Assembly: GCA_034408855.1 (NCBI GenBank)
Contig: JAWXCK010000156.1
Span: 10,409 to 74,408 of the forward strand
Length of the DNA stretch: 64,000 nt
Direction of reading: 5' to 3'
DNA from: JAIYDQ01 sp034408855
GTDB taxonomy: Bacteria > Planctomycetota > Planctomycetia > Pirellulales > Pirellulaceae
The notes beneath the pieces were generated by a model. It did no database searches. It was not told the origin of the DNA and saw only the letters and a program-made list of their open reading frames with translations. A program made the position numbers and the translations under genes. Positions 52,696 through 62,200 of this stretch are shown one piece after another; position 1 is the first letter of the stretch, and the number at the start of each line of letters is the position of its first letter.

Positions 52696-55600
52696 ATGAA
52701 AATGCGAAGTAAACACACGACAAATTTGCCAGCGGTTTTTCTTCCGCTTTCGCTCTATAGCATTCTTTGGTTCTCAGGATACGCATGTTGCATATCGTCG
52801 AGCGTTGCATTGGCCGAAGAGATTCCGCTGGTTCAAATGCTTGTTCCTGGCTTTAGCGTTCGCGAACTTCCGGTTGAATTGACCAATATCAATAACCTAC
52901 GCTATCGCAAAGACGGTCAGTTGTACGCCCTTGGTTACAACGGAGATATCTGGCTCTTGAGCGATCGCGATGACGATGGCTTGGAAGAGTACGCCAAGAA
53001 ATTTTTCGAGAATGCCGGTCGATTGCGAGGACCGATCGGCATGGCTGTTATTCCCGACGATCATGCTTTGTTGGCTTCAAGTGTCCACGAAGGGCGAACG
53101 GTTGGACAAGGTGTGGTGGTTGCTTCCAAAGGTAAAGTCTCGGCGATTCTAGATCTCGATGGCGACGACGTTGCCGAAGAGGAAAGAGTTATCGCAACCG
53201 GTTGGGTCGAGATTCCGCAGAATGTCGACTCGATCGGAGTTGCAATCTCTCCTGTCGATGGAGCCATCTTTTTTGGACTCGGTGTTAAAGATTACAACAA
53301 AGCTTACCAGCTCGATGAGACTGGAAAATCTCGATTCGATTTGAATACCCAGCGCGGTACGATCCAACGCATTGCTCCCGATTTGTCCGAGAGACAGACA
53401 GTTTGCACCGGAATTCGTTTTACTATTGGTCTTCAGTTCGATCAATATCATCAGTTGTTCGCAACGGAGCAAGAAGGTGCGACTTGGCTTCCCAATGGGA
53501 ACCCGTTTGACGAACTTCTCCATATCCAACCTAACCGGCATTATGGATTTCCGCCACGACATCCTAAACATCTACCGAACGTATTCGATGAGCCGAGTTT
53601 GTTCGATTACCGCCCCCAGCATCAGTCGACGTGTGGGCTGACGTTCAATTTGCCACTCCAGCCGAATGGACCGATATTCGGGCCCGCAAGTTGGCTTGGC
53701 GATGCTTTCATTTGCGGACAGTCACGCGGTAAGCTCTATCGTACGAAATTGATCCGCAATTCGGAGGGACAGTATCTCGCGACCAATCAATTGATCGGCT
53801 GCTTGGGCATGCTAACGGTCGATTGTTGCCTTTCCCCACACGGAGACCTGCTCGTCGCGTGCCACAGCGGCGGTCCGGATTGGGGATCTGGGCCGTCTGG
53901 AAAAGGTAAGATTTTCCAAATAAAATATCGTGAGCCGCCACAAGGCGAACCGATCGCGATTTGGTCGGCTGGTCCACAGGAGGTCCGCGTCGAATTCGAC
54001 AAACCTCTCGCACTCGAGTCGATCAAGAATCTCGGAAAACGAGTATCGATCGAATATGGTGAATACGTTGCAGCCGCTGATCGATTTGAAACCATCCGAC
54101 CTGGCTATGCGGCGACGAAAGCTCAGCAAGCTACTCACCGCGATAAACTCGATGTTTATTCGAGCAGCCTGACTCCGGATCGCCGTACTCTGATTTTTTC
54201 GACGGCGATCCACAATCGATCCGTCGCTTACGCGATGAGCCTTCCGGGCCTTGGTCATCCATCTAATGACGAGAAGCCTAATTCACTGCCGCAAATTCCC
54301 GACATCGACTTAGCGTATTCCCTTCAAGGTGTTCAGGTCGATTGGAAATCAAAAGATGGCTCGCTTCCCGATTGGAAAGGTTGGCTACCGCACGTCGATT
54401 TGCGATTAGCAAAACAATTGACCGATGGTATGCAACACGCCACGGAATTTTGGCACCGCATCGAGCAGCCGGGCATCTTGACAATGAAAACACAACTCAA
54501 CCCAAGGGGGCTTTTTTATCCAGCAATACAACCTGGAGCATCGCTCGATTATGAGCCCGATGAAGATCAGTACATTCAAGAAGCGTCGTTCGAACTGGAA
54601 TGCCTTCAACCATTTTCTTGGGGAGAATCCGATTCGAGTCTAAAGAATGCTACTCAGAATGGTGAGCGATTTTCCGGACGAATCGTTCTACCGAATCGAG
54701 CCTCTCGAAATGCTCCGCTGATCGTGCAATTGCAAACAGGCAATTCGATGCCAAGCGTTAGTGTTCAGTGGTCGGCAAGACTTTCCGACAATAAAAGTTG
54801 TTCGGGAACGCTCCATCTCGATCGTTTTCTACTTCCTTGGGCCGAATCTGATCCGTCGGCTTCCGCTTCTTCCGAGTCGTCGCCTTCGGAAATAGTCCCG
54901 GAACTTGCGGATGCGAATTGGGGGCGAGGTCGCCGAATATTTTTGGGACAAGCAGCGGGCTGCTCCAAGTGTCATGCGGTGAATGGACTTGGTGCGACCG
55001 TCGGCCCCGATCTTTCTAACCTGATTCATCGCGACTATGAATCGGTCCTTCGAGACGTAAAGCAACCGAGTTTCTCGATCAATCCGGACTTTACGTCGTA
55101 CAACGTGCGCTTGAACAGTTCGCAAGTACTCGTTGGCTCGCTTCGCAGCGAAGGCGATCAGTTTTGGATCAGCGATCGAGATGCCAAAGTGACATCGTTT
55201 TCGAAGAGCGAGATCGATGAACTGAAGCCGTCATCCGTTTCGGTCATGCCCGAAGGGATCGTCGAAAAGCTTGATCCAAAACAGCTCAATGATTTGATGG
55301 CGTTCCTCTTGAAACCTGCGCCTCGCATGCCACGAGTTGAAAAATTGCCTCCTCCTCGATCGCGTCGCCGCAGTGAAGTGGAGTCTGTGTTGCGAACCCA
55401 TGCGACGGACTCTGCTGGCAATTCGAATGCTGCCGCGCAAAACGTATTGCTTAAGCCACTCAACGTCCTTTTGGTGGCCGGAAAGAAAGATCATGGGCCG
55501 GGAGAACACGACTATCCAGCATGGTTGCACATGTGGAGCAATTTGATGTCGGCGGCCGATGAAGTTACGCTGGATACGGCCATGGAATGGCCGACTGAAG

Positions 55601-56154
55601 AGCAATTACAGATTGCCGATACGATCGTCTTTTCTCAGAAAGGCAAATGGACAAACGAGCGAGCCGCGAAGATCGATCAACATTTGGGCAAAGGCGGTGG
55701 TTTGGTTTATATACACTGGGCCGTCGAAGCAGGGAAAGATGCTCCACTCTTTGCTCAGCGCATCGGCCTTGCTTCCAATTCGTCGACTACAAAGTATCGG
55801 CATGGCGACGTTGAGTTCGTTTTTCAGACGACCCCCGAACATCCTATCGCTCGAAATTTTAATCGATTGGCGTTGCACGACGAAAGCTATTGGAATCTGC
55901 ACGGTGATCCAAAACGTATTCAAACCATTGGGACCGCCGTCGAAGATGGCGAGATTCGTCCACAGTTTTGGTCACTGGAATCTGGAAGCGGCCGTATATT
56001 CGTCTCAATTCCTGGCCACTACTCATCAACCTTTGATGACCCACTTTTTCGAATCTTGTTGCTTCGCGGCATAGCTTGGTCTGCGAAAGAGCCCGTCGAT
56101 CGTTTTAACGAACTTGTTTTGTTGGGCGTCGCTCTCGAAGCTGAGGCACAATAG
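52696..56154 (+). CDS. Exported beta-propeller-cytochrome c-ThuA fusion (PVC-type haem-binding protein)
   Basis: A signal peptide (PLSLYSILWFSGYACCISSSVALA) is followed by a sugar-dehydrogenase-like beta-propeller (about 60-470), a helical/beta connector, and a cytochrome c domain with CSKCH at about 756-760 from this start (FLGQAAGCSKCHAVNG, then GPDLSNL). The propeller keeps QPNRHYGFP. At the C-terminus (about 910-1130) is a ThuA domain (NVLLVAGKKDHGPGEHDYPAWLHMW, VFSQKGKW, GGLVYIHWAV, HPIARNF). ThuA proteins act on trehalose or similar sugars. The fusion suggests sugar oxidation with an attached electron acceptor. ATG 52696 gives the signal; an upstream in-frame ATG at 52636 adds 20 residues. 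Confidence 0.87.
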   Translation: MKMRSKHTTNLPAVFLPLSLYSILWFSGYACCISSSVALAEEIPLVQMLVPGFSVRELPVELTNINNLRYRKDGQLYALGYNGDIWLLSDRDDDGLEEYAKKFFENAGRLRGPIGMAVIPDDHALLASSVHEGRTVGQGVVVASKGKVSAILDLDGDDVAEEERVIATGWVEIPQNVDSIGVAISPVDGAIFFGLGVKDYNKAYQLDETGKSRFDLNTQRGTIQRIAPDLSERQTVCTGIRFTIGLQFDQYHQLFATEQEGATWLPNGNPFDELLHIQPNRHYGFPPRHPKHLPNVFDEPSLFDYRPQHQSTCGLTFNLPLQPNGPIFGPASWLGDAFICGQSRGKLYRTKLIRNSEGQYLATNQLIGCLGMLTVDCCLSPHGDLLVACHSGGPDWGSGPSGKGKIFQIKYREPPQGEPIAIWSAGPQEVRVEFDKPLALESIKNLGKRVSIEYGEYVAAADRFETIRPGYAATKAQQATHRDKLDVYSSSLTPDRRTLIFSTAIHNRSVAYAMSLPGLGHPSNDEKPNSLPQIPDIDLAYSLQGVQVDWKSKDGSLPDWKGWLPHVDLRLAKQLTDGMQHATEFWHRIEQPGILTMKTQLNPRGLFYPAIQPGASLDYEPDEDQYIQEASFELECLQPFSWGESDSSLKNATQNGERFSGRIVLPNRASRNAPLIVQLQTGNSMPSVSVQWSARLSDNKSCSGTLHLDRFLLPWAESDPSASASSESSPSEIVPELADANWGRGRRIFLGQAAGCSKCHAVNGLGATVGPDLSNLIHRDYESVLRDVKQPSFSINPDFTSYNVRLNSSQVLVGSLRSEGDQFWISDRDAKVTSFSKSEIDELKPSSVSVMPEGIVEKLDPKQLNDLMAFLLKPAPRMPRVEKLPPPRSRRRSEVESVLRTHATDSAGNSNAAAQNVLLKPLNVLLVAGKKDHGPGEHDYPAWLHMWSNLMSAADEVTLDTAMEWPTEEQLQIADTIVFSQKGKWTNERAAKIDQHLGKGGGLVYIHWAVEAGKDAPLFAQRIGLASNSSTTKYRHGDVEFVFQTTPEHPIARNFNRLALHDESYWNLHGDPKRIQTIGTAVEDGEIRPQFWSLESGSGRIFVSIPGHYSSTFDDPLFRILLLRGIAWSAKEPVDRFNELVLLGVALEAEAQ

Positions 56155-56223
56155 CGCTTCGTTCGCGGTATACTGGTTGCGTCTATTTGGTGCTCTACTC
56201 ATTTCGATCGTTCTGACTCCGAT

Positions 56224-57132
56224 ATGCTCTCTGTGATTCTTCCCGTTCGAAACGCTCCGACCTTTGCGGCGAACACGCTTTCCAGCCTTGCAAGTACCTT
56301 TAAGAATCTCGGTGCTTCGGAACTTGTCGAGTTCATTTTGATTGACGACCATTCGGACGCCGAGTACGGAATAATCGAACTTTTTCGCGGTTTTCGCAGC
56401 GTCACGGACTCGAAAGTAAAGATCGTTTGTTTCAATCAACGTTGCTTTTATACCTACGCTTGCGCCATTGGGTTCACTTTGGCGAAAGGGAGCCAGTTGC
56501 TTTTTATAAGTCACGATATGGTTACCACACCGAGCTATGTCAAAACGCTTTTGCAGGTCGCGTCGCTTGACGATTCGTATGGTATCGTTCGTGGCGCTTC
56601 GTAGTATATCGATGGCTTTCCCGAGCACGTCATCACTCCACCGCTGCCATGTCGCGACTATTCTGACGTTGTAAGTTTTTCGGATTATGTGGCTAGTTAC
56701 TATGGCCTGGCCGTCCAGGTCGATCGATTTTTGGTAGGCGACTCCTTTTTACTCAAACGCAGCGTTGTCGATAAGATTGGCGTCATGGATATCGGCTATC
56801 GTCATTTCTTTGGCGATATCGATTACGGCTTGCGCGCTCAGCGAGCCGGCTTTAAATTGGTATGTGCCAAAGGTGCCTGGCTTTATCACGAAGGAAGCGG
56901 GCACGCGCGTGACCCACATACAGGCAAAAAAGACTCGCGCGACGAGATTGTTCAACTTACTGCCGACGCCGTGACTCGATTCTGCCAGAAGTGGGACCCG
57001 AGTTTGCCACTGGAGCGGCAGTCGGCAGAAACTTTGGATTATGAACGTCTTCGAGATCTGCAATCGGCCGATTTAGTCGAATACAACCCGCCGCTTGTGA
57101 TCGATCCGACCATCGTGCAAATTTTAGAGTAA
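56224..57132 (+). pseudogene. Family 2 glycosyltransferase with an in-frame amber stop
   Basis: A single frame of about 302 codons reads as a GT2 protein: MLSVILPVRNAPTFAANTLSSL, EFILIDDHSD (DxD-like), FISHDMVTTPSYVKTL, then after a TAG at 56602-56604, YIDGFPEH, VGDSFLLKRSVVDKIGVMD, FGDIDYGLRAQRAGFKLVCAKGAWLYHEGSGHARD. The conserved ED-like and HDGGS-type positions lie on both sides. One base change (for example TAG from AAG or CAG) explains the stop; sequence after it is still conserved, so decay is recent, the read is wrong, or the codon is read through. It runs into the convergent permease gene (9-nt overlap). Confidence 0.8.
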
Positions 57133-58641
57133 AGCACGCCGCCGTACGTAGGTTGCCACGTAGAAGTAGACGACGCCAGCAGCTATCAACGAAAGTACGC
57201 CCATTGTTTGCTTCCATTGCGAAATGAGCAAAATAATAAACGTCCCGATATAGGCAATTAGCAACAAAGCGGGTGTGATAGGATAGCCCCATGTTCGATA
57301 AGGACGAGCGACATCGGGTTGTGTCCAGCGAAGCATATAAACCGCTGCGACAGCAAGGCTATAGAAGATGAGTCCGGCGCAGATCACGGAGTCGGTAAGC
57401 CCGTCAAAGGCTTGTTTGATCCGTTTTGAATGCGCCGTGGATTCCAGAATTTGTGAGCCGTCGGCGCTAGCCGCAGGTTCCGAATGCGATGCCGAACTCG
57501 GTTCCCATACCGAAAAGAGAATCACCAACAGCACCGTCCAAGTTGCTTGAACGACAATCGTATTGGCTGGCGTTAAAAACCTTGGATGGATGCGTTGCAG
57601 CCAGGACGGAACAAGTCCATCGCGGGCAACGGCGAGATAGATGCGCGGCCCTGTAATCATATTCGAGTTCGTCGCCCCAAAGGTCGAAACCATAACGCCA
57701 ACTGCCGCGATCTTAGCCCCAATGGTACCGAACATCTGCTGAAAAACATCGGCCGCAACCGTGCCGCTTTGCGCTAGATGCCTGACTGGCAATACGAGGT
57801 GGTAACTCAAATTTGCACCGAGGTACACCACGATGACGATTCCGATGCCAATCGCCATCGCGCGTGGAACATTACGTTTAGGATCGCGAAGATCCTCGGC
57901 GACTGGACCAAGATTCACCCAACCATCGTAGGACCATAACACCGCTACCATAGCGAGTCCAATGGCTTTCAAAAAACTCGACGTTGCATTCGAGTCGCTC
58001 GGCAGACTCCATATCGGATACAGGTTATCGGTGTTGACGGTACGGAAGAGAAAGGGGAGGACAATCAAGGCGACCAAGAAAGCGACTTTGGAAACCGTCG
58101 CGATATTTTGCACCCCAGCTCCAGCCTTGGTGCTGAAAAGATTCACCATCGAGAGGCCGATGATGATCGTGATCGCGAGCAACGTTTGCCCGATCGTGGA
58201 CATCGGTACCAGCTCATTGAAGTAGAGTACCGTGGCGCAGGCCAACGCGCCTACCGAACCCGTGCGAACGACCCAAAATTCTGTCCAGCCCCAAAGGAAC
58301 GCTGGCAACTTTCCGAAAGCTTCTCGTATGTAAAGATAAGGACCGCCCGCGTGTGGAAACATCGCACCGAGTTCTGCGAAAGCCAACGCTCCACACAAGG
58401 TAATTATTCCAACGATGAGCCATGTTCCCATGATGGCCGCGAAGCCATAGGGTTCCAAAGCACTATCGACCGCGCTAACTTTGAGAAAGATCCCCGAGCC
58501 TATCATCGATCCAACAACGATAGCCGTCGCATCGAACAGCCCCAACACGCGAGGCAAACGCTGCGGTTCTGTTTCATGCTGTCGATCCGCTGACAATGAT
58601 GCGGAATCGATCGAACGCGATTTGTCTTCAGGGTCCGACAT
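57124..58641 (-). CDS. APC-superfamily amino acid permease
   Basis: A 12-helix APC permease with the family start GLFDATAIVVGSMIGSGIFLK, GGPYLYIREAFG, GWTEFWVVRTGSVGALA, WSYDGWVNLGPVAEDLRDPKRNVPRA and TFGATNSNMITGPRIYLAVARDG. This most resembles the LAT/serine-threonine exchanger branch. A poorly conserved Ser/Ala loop lies near residues 390-415. It imports or exchanges amino acids across the inner membrane. Start at ATG 58641 (the frame begins with GTG at 58644). It overlaps the disrupted GT gene by 9 nt. Confidence 0.88.
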   Translation of the reverse strand: MSDPEDKSRSIDSASLSADRQHETEPQRLPRVLGLFDATAIVVGSMIGSGIFLKVSAVDSALEPYGFAAIMGTWLIVGIITLCGALAFAELGAMFPHAGGPYLYIREAFGKLPAFLWGWTEFWVVRTGSVGALACATVLYFNELVPMSTIGQTLLAITIIIGLSMVNLFSTKAGAGVQNIATVSKVAFLVALIVLPFLFRTVNTDNLYPIWSLPSDSNATSSFLKAIGLAMVAVLWSYDGWVNLGPVAEDLRDPKRNVPRAMAIGIGIVIVVYLGANLSYHLVLPVRHLAQSGTVAADVFQQMFGTIGAKIAAVGVMVSTFGATNSNMITGPRIYLAVARDGLVPSWLQRIHPRFLTPANTIVVQATWTVLLVILFSVWEPSSASHSEPAASADGSQILESTAHSKRIKQAFDGLTDSVICAGLIFYSLAVAAVYMLRWTQPDVARPYRTWGYPITPALLLIAYIGTFIILLISQWKQTMGVLSLIAAGVVYFYVATYVRRRALL

Positions 58642-58665
58642 CACAAATACCTTTCGGAGTGCGGG

Positions 58666-59754
58666 TTATCCGACGATACCGACGACTTTGAGGATTCGCA
58701 CACAAGCGTACGCGATTCCGCCGGAAACTGGGATGGTAAACAGCCAAGCCCAAGCCATCCGTTCGACGACGGTCCATCTCAATGCATTGAATCGCTTAGC
58801 AGCACCGACGCCCATGATCGACGCCGAAATATTATGCGTGGTTGAAACAGGAATTCCTAAATACGATGCCAATCCGATGATGGTCGCGGAGGTGGTTTCA
58901 GCCGCGAATCCATTGACGGCCTGGAGTTTAACCATTTTATGACCGAGCGTTTTAATAATTCTCCAGCCACCGGCCGCCGTCCCGGCTGCCATCACTAGCG
59001 CACAAACAAACTTGATCCACATTGGAATTTCTAGATCCTTGCCGGCAATAGTTTCAATCTTGAAGAATGACATCCAGCTCGGCAGATTTCCAAGCCGACC
59101 ATCCGCAGTACCCGATGCGAGAGCTAAGGCGATAATGCCCATTGTTTTCTGCGCGTCGTTGGTTCCATGCATAAATCCCATTCCCGCTGCGCTGATGATT
59201 TGGACTTTGCCAAAAAGCATGTTTACCAATCGAGGTTTCCAGCGTCGCAGAACTACGTACAAAACGGTCATAAGGCCAAACCCGAGAAAAAAGCCAGCGA
59301 TGGGGGAACCAATCATCGGCACGATGACTTTCCAAAGAATCCCTTTGCCCTGATACCAATGCTCTTTGTTCGGCACCGACCAGATAACAACGCTCCAACG
59401 CTCCGCCGCTGCCACGGAGGCTCCAACGAGGCCGCCAACGAGCGCGTGGCTCGAGCTGCTGGGTAAGCCCCAGTACCAGGTGACTAGATTCCAAAAAATT
59501 GCACCGATTAAAGCGCAGATGATGACTTCTTGCGTGACGACCGTCGAGTCAACCAAGCCTGACGCTATGGTTTTGGCGACAGCCGTCCCCCAAAGCGCAC
59601 CTACCAAATTCGTGACCGCAGCCATGACAACAGCTTGTCGCGGAGAAAGGACTTTGGTGGACACAACCGTCGCGATCGAATTTGCCGTATCGTGAAAGCC
59701 ATTGATGTACTCGAAGACGAGCGCAACCAAAATCACAATGAGTATGAGTATCAT
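58666..59754 (-). CDS. pit: PiT-family inorganic phosphate transporter
   Basis: The protein has 362 residues with two PiT signatures: EYINGFHDTANSIATVVSTK (N-terminal) and GIPVSTTHNISASIMGVGAAKR (C-terminal). GFMHGTNDAQKTMGIIALAL is the mid-protein block. About ten hydrophobic helices are present. It imports phosphate (or metal-phosphate) by proton symport and is weakly regulated. The upstream gene on the same strand is the DUF47 regulator after 12 nt, a standard pair in phosphate uptake. Confidence 0.94.
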   Translation of the reverse strand: MILILIVILVALVFEYINGFHDTANSIATVVSTKVLSPRQAVVMAAVTNLVGALWGTAVAKTIASGLVDSTVVTQEVIICALIGAIFWNLVTWYWGLPSSSSHALVGGLVGASVAAAERWSVVIWSVPNKEHWYQGKGILWKVIVPMIGSPIAGFFLGFGLMTVLYVVLRRWKPRLVNMLFGKVQIISAAGMGFMHGTNDAQKTMGIIALALASGTADGRLGNLPSWMSFFKIETIAGKDLEIPMWIKFVCALVMAAGTAAGGWRIIKTLGHKMVKLQAVNGFAAETTSATIIGLASYLGIPVSTTHNISASIMGVGAAKRFNALRWTVVERMAWAWLFTIPVSGGIAYACVRILKVVGIVG

Positions 59755-59766
59755 GTTAGCCGCTAG

Positions 59767-60396
59767 CTACGAATTCTTCATGACGATGTGAGTGACAGCG
59801 TTCGCTGCGTCCCGGCAACGATCGATTACTTTTTCGAGCAAGTCATGCAGGTCGCGAACCATCATTGCTTGGATAGGATCGTATCGACCGCTATAGACGC
59901 CGCCAAGCAAATGCAGAATAACGTCGTCGGCTTCGGATTCGATCGACTGCATCCGATCGTTCAGCAATTTCATCGTTTCGAGCGACGGCGATTTGCGAAG
60001 TTGCTTGATCATTTCCGAAAGCGTCGCGGTGGCACGTTCAATCAAAACGGTTTGCTGCGAAAAATCGACACCTTCCATCCGCTCCGGTGCTAGGTTGAAT
60101 CGCTCGGCGAATTTTTCGATCGTTTTACAAGTCTTGTAGAGCGCATACGATAGCATCTCAATGTCTTCGCGTTCGAGGCCAGTCACAAATGTATTGACGA
60201 GTTCGCGGCTGATCTCATCGGTAATAAGCTTGTCGTTGCCCCGTGCCTTCGCAAAATCGTTTAGCGGTTGCGATTGCTTTCGGTTCTTAAGCAATTCAAT
60301 TAGAAGATGGGTTAAGGCCAGCGTCTCGGCGGCGCTGGCTTCTAGCAGATCAAAAAACTTGTTGTCGCGACTAAAAAAGCTTTGAATCGAGAACAT
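59767..60396 (-). CDS. DUF47/PhoU-like phosphate transport regulator
   Basis: The 209-residue all-helical protein (FFDLLEASAAETLALTHLLIELLKN, KLITDEISRELVNTFVTGLEREDIEMLSYALYKTCKTIEKFAERF, ESEADDVILHLLGGVYSG, VRDLHDLLEKVIDRCRDAANAVTHIVMK) is a PhoU-fold DUF47 member; DxxE helices coordinate metal. It typically modulates the PiT permease encoded next to it. It lies 12 nt ahead of pit. Confidence 0.93.
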   Translation of the reverse strand: MFSIQSFFSRDNKFFDLLEASAAETLALTHLLIELLKNRKQSQPLNDFAKARGNDKLITDEISRELVNTFVTGLEREDIEMLSYALYKTCKTIEKFAERFNLAPERMEGVDFSQQTVLIERATATLSEMIKQLRKSPSLETMKLLNDRMQSIESEADDVILHLLGGVYSGRYDPIQAMMVRDLHDLLEKVIDRCRDAANAVTHIVMKNS

Positions 60397-60517
60397 AGAA
60401 TTTCAAAGTGTAAGGAGCTGAATACGATTTTGAAGAGGCGTTTCAGTCGCACATCGTACCCGATGGCTAGCATTCCGCGAAGCTCCCATCGCCAAGGCTT
60501 TTGCTCAAGTGGCATAA

Positions 60518-60568
60518 GCTTCCAGCTTGCGTTTCTCCGTTTACTCCCGAACGCGGCAAGCTGGAAGC
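60518..60568. repeat. 13-bp inverted repeat (REP-like)
   Basis: GCTTCCAGCTTGC (60518-60530) and GCAAGCTGGAAGC (60556-60568) are perfect reverse complements with a 25-nt spacer. The GGCATAAGCTTCC..GGAAGC type is a common scattered planctomycete palindrome. Confidence 0.7.
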
Positions 60569-60609
60569 ATACCCCACGCGATTGCGGCAATACTTTTGGA
60601 GGGTCGATC

Positions 60610-60795
60610 TCAATGTGTCATGGCGTCGGTAATTATATTGATCCCCATCGGATAGGAACAAGGAATTGAAAACGTCTCGAAATAGTCGGCGTTCTCTCCC
60701 TCTCGTTCCCAGCCGTCCCCCAGATCGTTGTTATGGCAAAGCAGTGCGACCATGCGCTGGTCGTCATCAAAATAAGCTTGGAAATGCGGTATAGA
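60610..60795 (-). pseudogene. DUF4159 C-terminal fragment
   Basis: The minus-strand frame reads PHFQAYFDDDQRMVALLCHNNDLGDGWE and then NADYFETFSIPCSYPMGINI, ending in AMTH and a TGA at 60610. These are the conserved C-terminal blocks of DUF4159. The frame is closed upstream by TGA (60796-60798), and the upstream part of the domain is shifted into another frame (LADLYRI). No intact start exists, so it is a decayed gene end. Confidence 0.78.
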
Positions 60796-60988
60796 TCAGC
60801 AAGAATCGTGGGCGGTAAAACACACCTCTCCTCAAACACTAAGCCGACTTGACTGAAACGGTCGAAGCCATTCATTGTCGTAATGCCGGTTGCTGCCGTC
60901 AATCAAGACGATTGGTCGTGGCGTTGCTCTATTCTAGGATCAAGGTTAGAAAACGGGTTTAGAATTCTTCTCGCAATCGCTCAAGAAC

Positions 60989-61657
60989 ATGCCAAAGCCT
61001 TATGTTTTACCCTTGATCAGCTATTTGGTGGGTGCCACCATCGTCGGTGCGTTGCCAAGCGAATTTTATGCCGTAGCCTATTCGGTGATGGTAGTGATCG
61101 TGGCGATCGCGAGCTGGATTTGGCTGCGCGGAAAGAAAATTGTAGTCCCGCATTGGCGAATCTCGGAAGCCGTCGTCGTCGGCTTAGTAGGAATCGCTCT
61201 GTGGATATTTTTGTGTAAATTGCACCTAGAGCCCTTGGTGACTCAATATCTTCCCGGTTGGCTCCGCCCTGCTTCGCGAGTTTCGTTTAATCCATTCGAA
61301 GAACTTTCGGCACCTTGGGAGATTTATACTTTTATTACCTTCCGAATGATCGGGTTGTCGTTCTTGGTGCCGGTCGTCGAGGAAGTTTTTTGGCGAGGCT
61401 TCTTGATGCGGTGGATTATTTCGGACGATTGGGAAGAAGTTGAACTCGGACGATTTACTTGGCCTTCGTTCTGGGGAGTCGTTGGCCTCTTTACGCTTGC
61501 CCATCCCGAATGGTTGGCGGCGGCAACGTACTGCGCCCTAATTAGCGGTCTGTTTTATTGGAAGAAAGATATCTGGTCGTGTATTGTAGCGCATGGCGTT
61601 AGCAATTTTGCGATGGGGATCTACGTGCTGGTTACTGGAACTTGGTGGTTGTGGTAG
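60989..61657 (+). CDS. CPBP-family intramembrane metalloprotease
   Basis: The 222-residue polytopic protein has VPVVEEVFWRGFLMRWI (EExxxR motif), AHPEW (second His motif) and VAHGVSNFAMG (third motif with His and Asn), the CPBP/Rce1-like glutamate-type active site. Members process prenylated proteins or bacteriocins, or work with exosortases. Five or more hydrophobic helices are present. The HD-domain gene follows after 63 nt on the same strand. Confidence 0.86.
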   Translation: MPKPYVLPLISYLVGATIVGALPSEFYAVAYSVMVVIVAIASWIWLRGKKIVVPHWRISEAVVVGLVGIALWIFLCKLHLEPLVTQYLPGWLRPASRVSFNPFEELSAPWEIYTFITFRMIGLSFLVPVVEEVFWRGFLMRWIISDDWEEVELGRFTWPSFWGVVGLFTLAHPEWLAAATYCALISGLFYWKKDIWSCIVAHGVSNFAMGIYVLVTGTWWLW

Positions 61658-61720
61658 CGAAACAAGACGTTGACCATCCGCTTCGATGTGGTATTGCAAC
61701 CAGCCCAAGAGGAAAGCCAA

Positions 61721-62200
61721 ATGGATCGTGGAACTCTCGAAGACGCCATCGGGTTGGCGGTTGAAAAATTTCGCGGCGTTCAAGACAAAGCCGGTCAACC
61801 TTACATCTTGCACTTACTGAGAGTCATGATGAGCGTCCAGTCGCCCGAGGCGCAAATCGTCGGAGTCTTGCACGACATCGTCGAAGACACCGACGTTACG
61901 CTGCAAGATCTATCCGACCTTGGTTTCTCTTCATGCGTCATCGATGCCGTCGATTGTTTGACACATCCAACGGAATTGAGCTACGCAGACTACATGGTAA
62001 GAATGCGAAACAATCCGATCGCTTGCCAATGCAAGTTAGCCGATTTGAACGACAACTACCGCCTTGATCGAGTTGCCTATCGCGACGGGCATTCCGATAA
62101 GGACGCGAGACGAGTACAGCGTTATATTTTGTCATACCAATTCTTACAGGATGCAATCGATGAAGTAACGTACCGTCGCATGATGCAGGAGGTCGAGTAA
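61721..62200 (+). CDS. HD-domain (RelA/SpoT-type, MESH1-like) hydrolase
   Basis: The ATG at 61721 has an AGAGGAAA box 6 nt upstream; the frame opens at a TTG at 61670. The 159-residue protein is a stand-alone SpoT-type HD domain: AGQPYILHLLRVM, VGVLHDIVEDTDVTLQDLSDLGF (HD and ED), and CKLADLNDNYRL. Such domains hydrolyse (p)ppGpp to GDP/GTP and pyrophosphate. No synthetase domain is attached, so it is a small alarmone hydrolase by inference. It overlaps the next start by one base (TAATG). Confidence 0.85.
   Translation: MDRGTLEDAIGLAVEKFRGVQDKAGQPYILHLLRVMMSVQSPEAQIVGVLHDIVEDTDVTLQDLSDLGFSSCVIDAVDCLTHPTELSYADYMVRMRNNPIACQCKLADLNDNYRLDRVAYRDGHSDKDARRVQRYILSYQFLQDAIDEVTYRRMMQEVE

Larger units (their letters stand above)
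60397..60988. other. Intergenic region with repeat and gene remnant
   Basis: It holds an inverted repeat (60518-60568) and a DUF4159 fragment (60610-60795). Nothing else in it looks coding. It separates the DUF47 gene from the CPBP gene. Confidence 0.5.

Noticed and set aside
52195..52716. 173-residue minus-strand open frame upstream of the propeller-ThuA gene
   Set aside because: It has no start with a ribosome site, low-complexity composition, and overlaps the start of a well-supported gene on the other strand.
60633..60902. Minus-strand 89-residue open frame
   Set aside because: It reads the DUF4159 remnant in the wrong frame; the conserved blocks are in the neighbouring frame (60610-60795).
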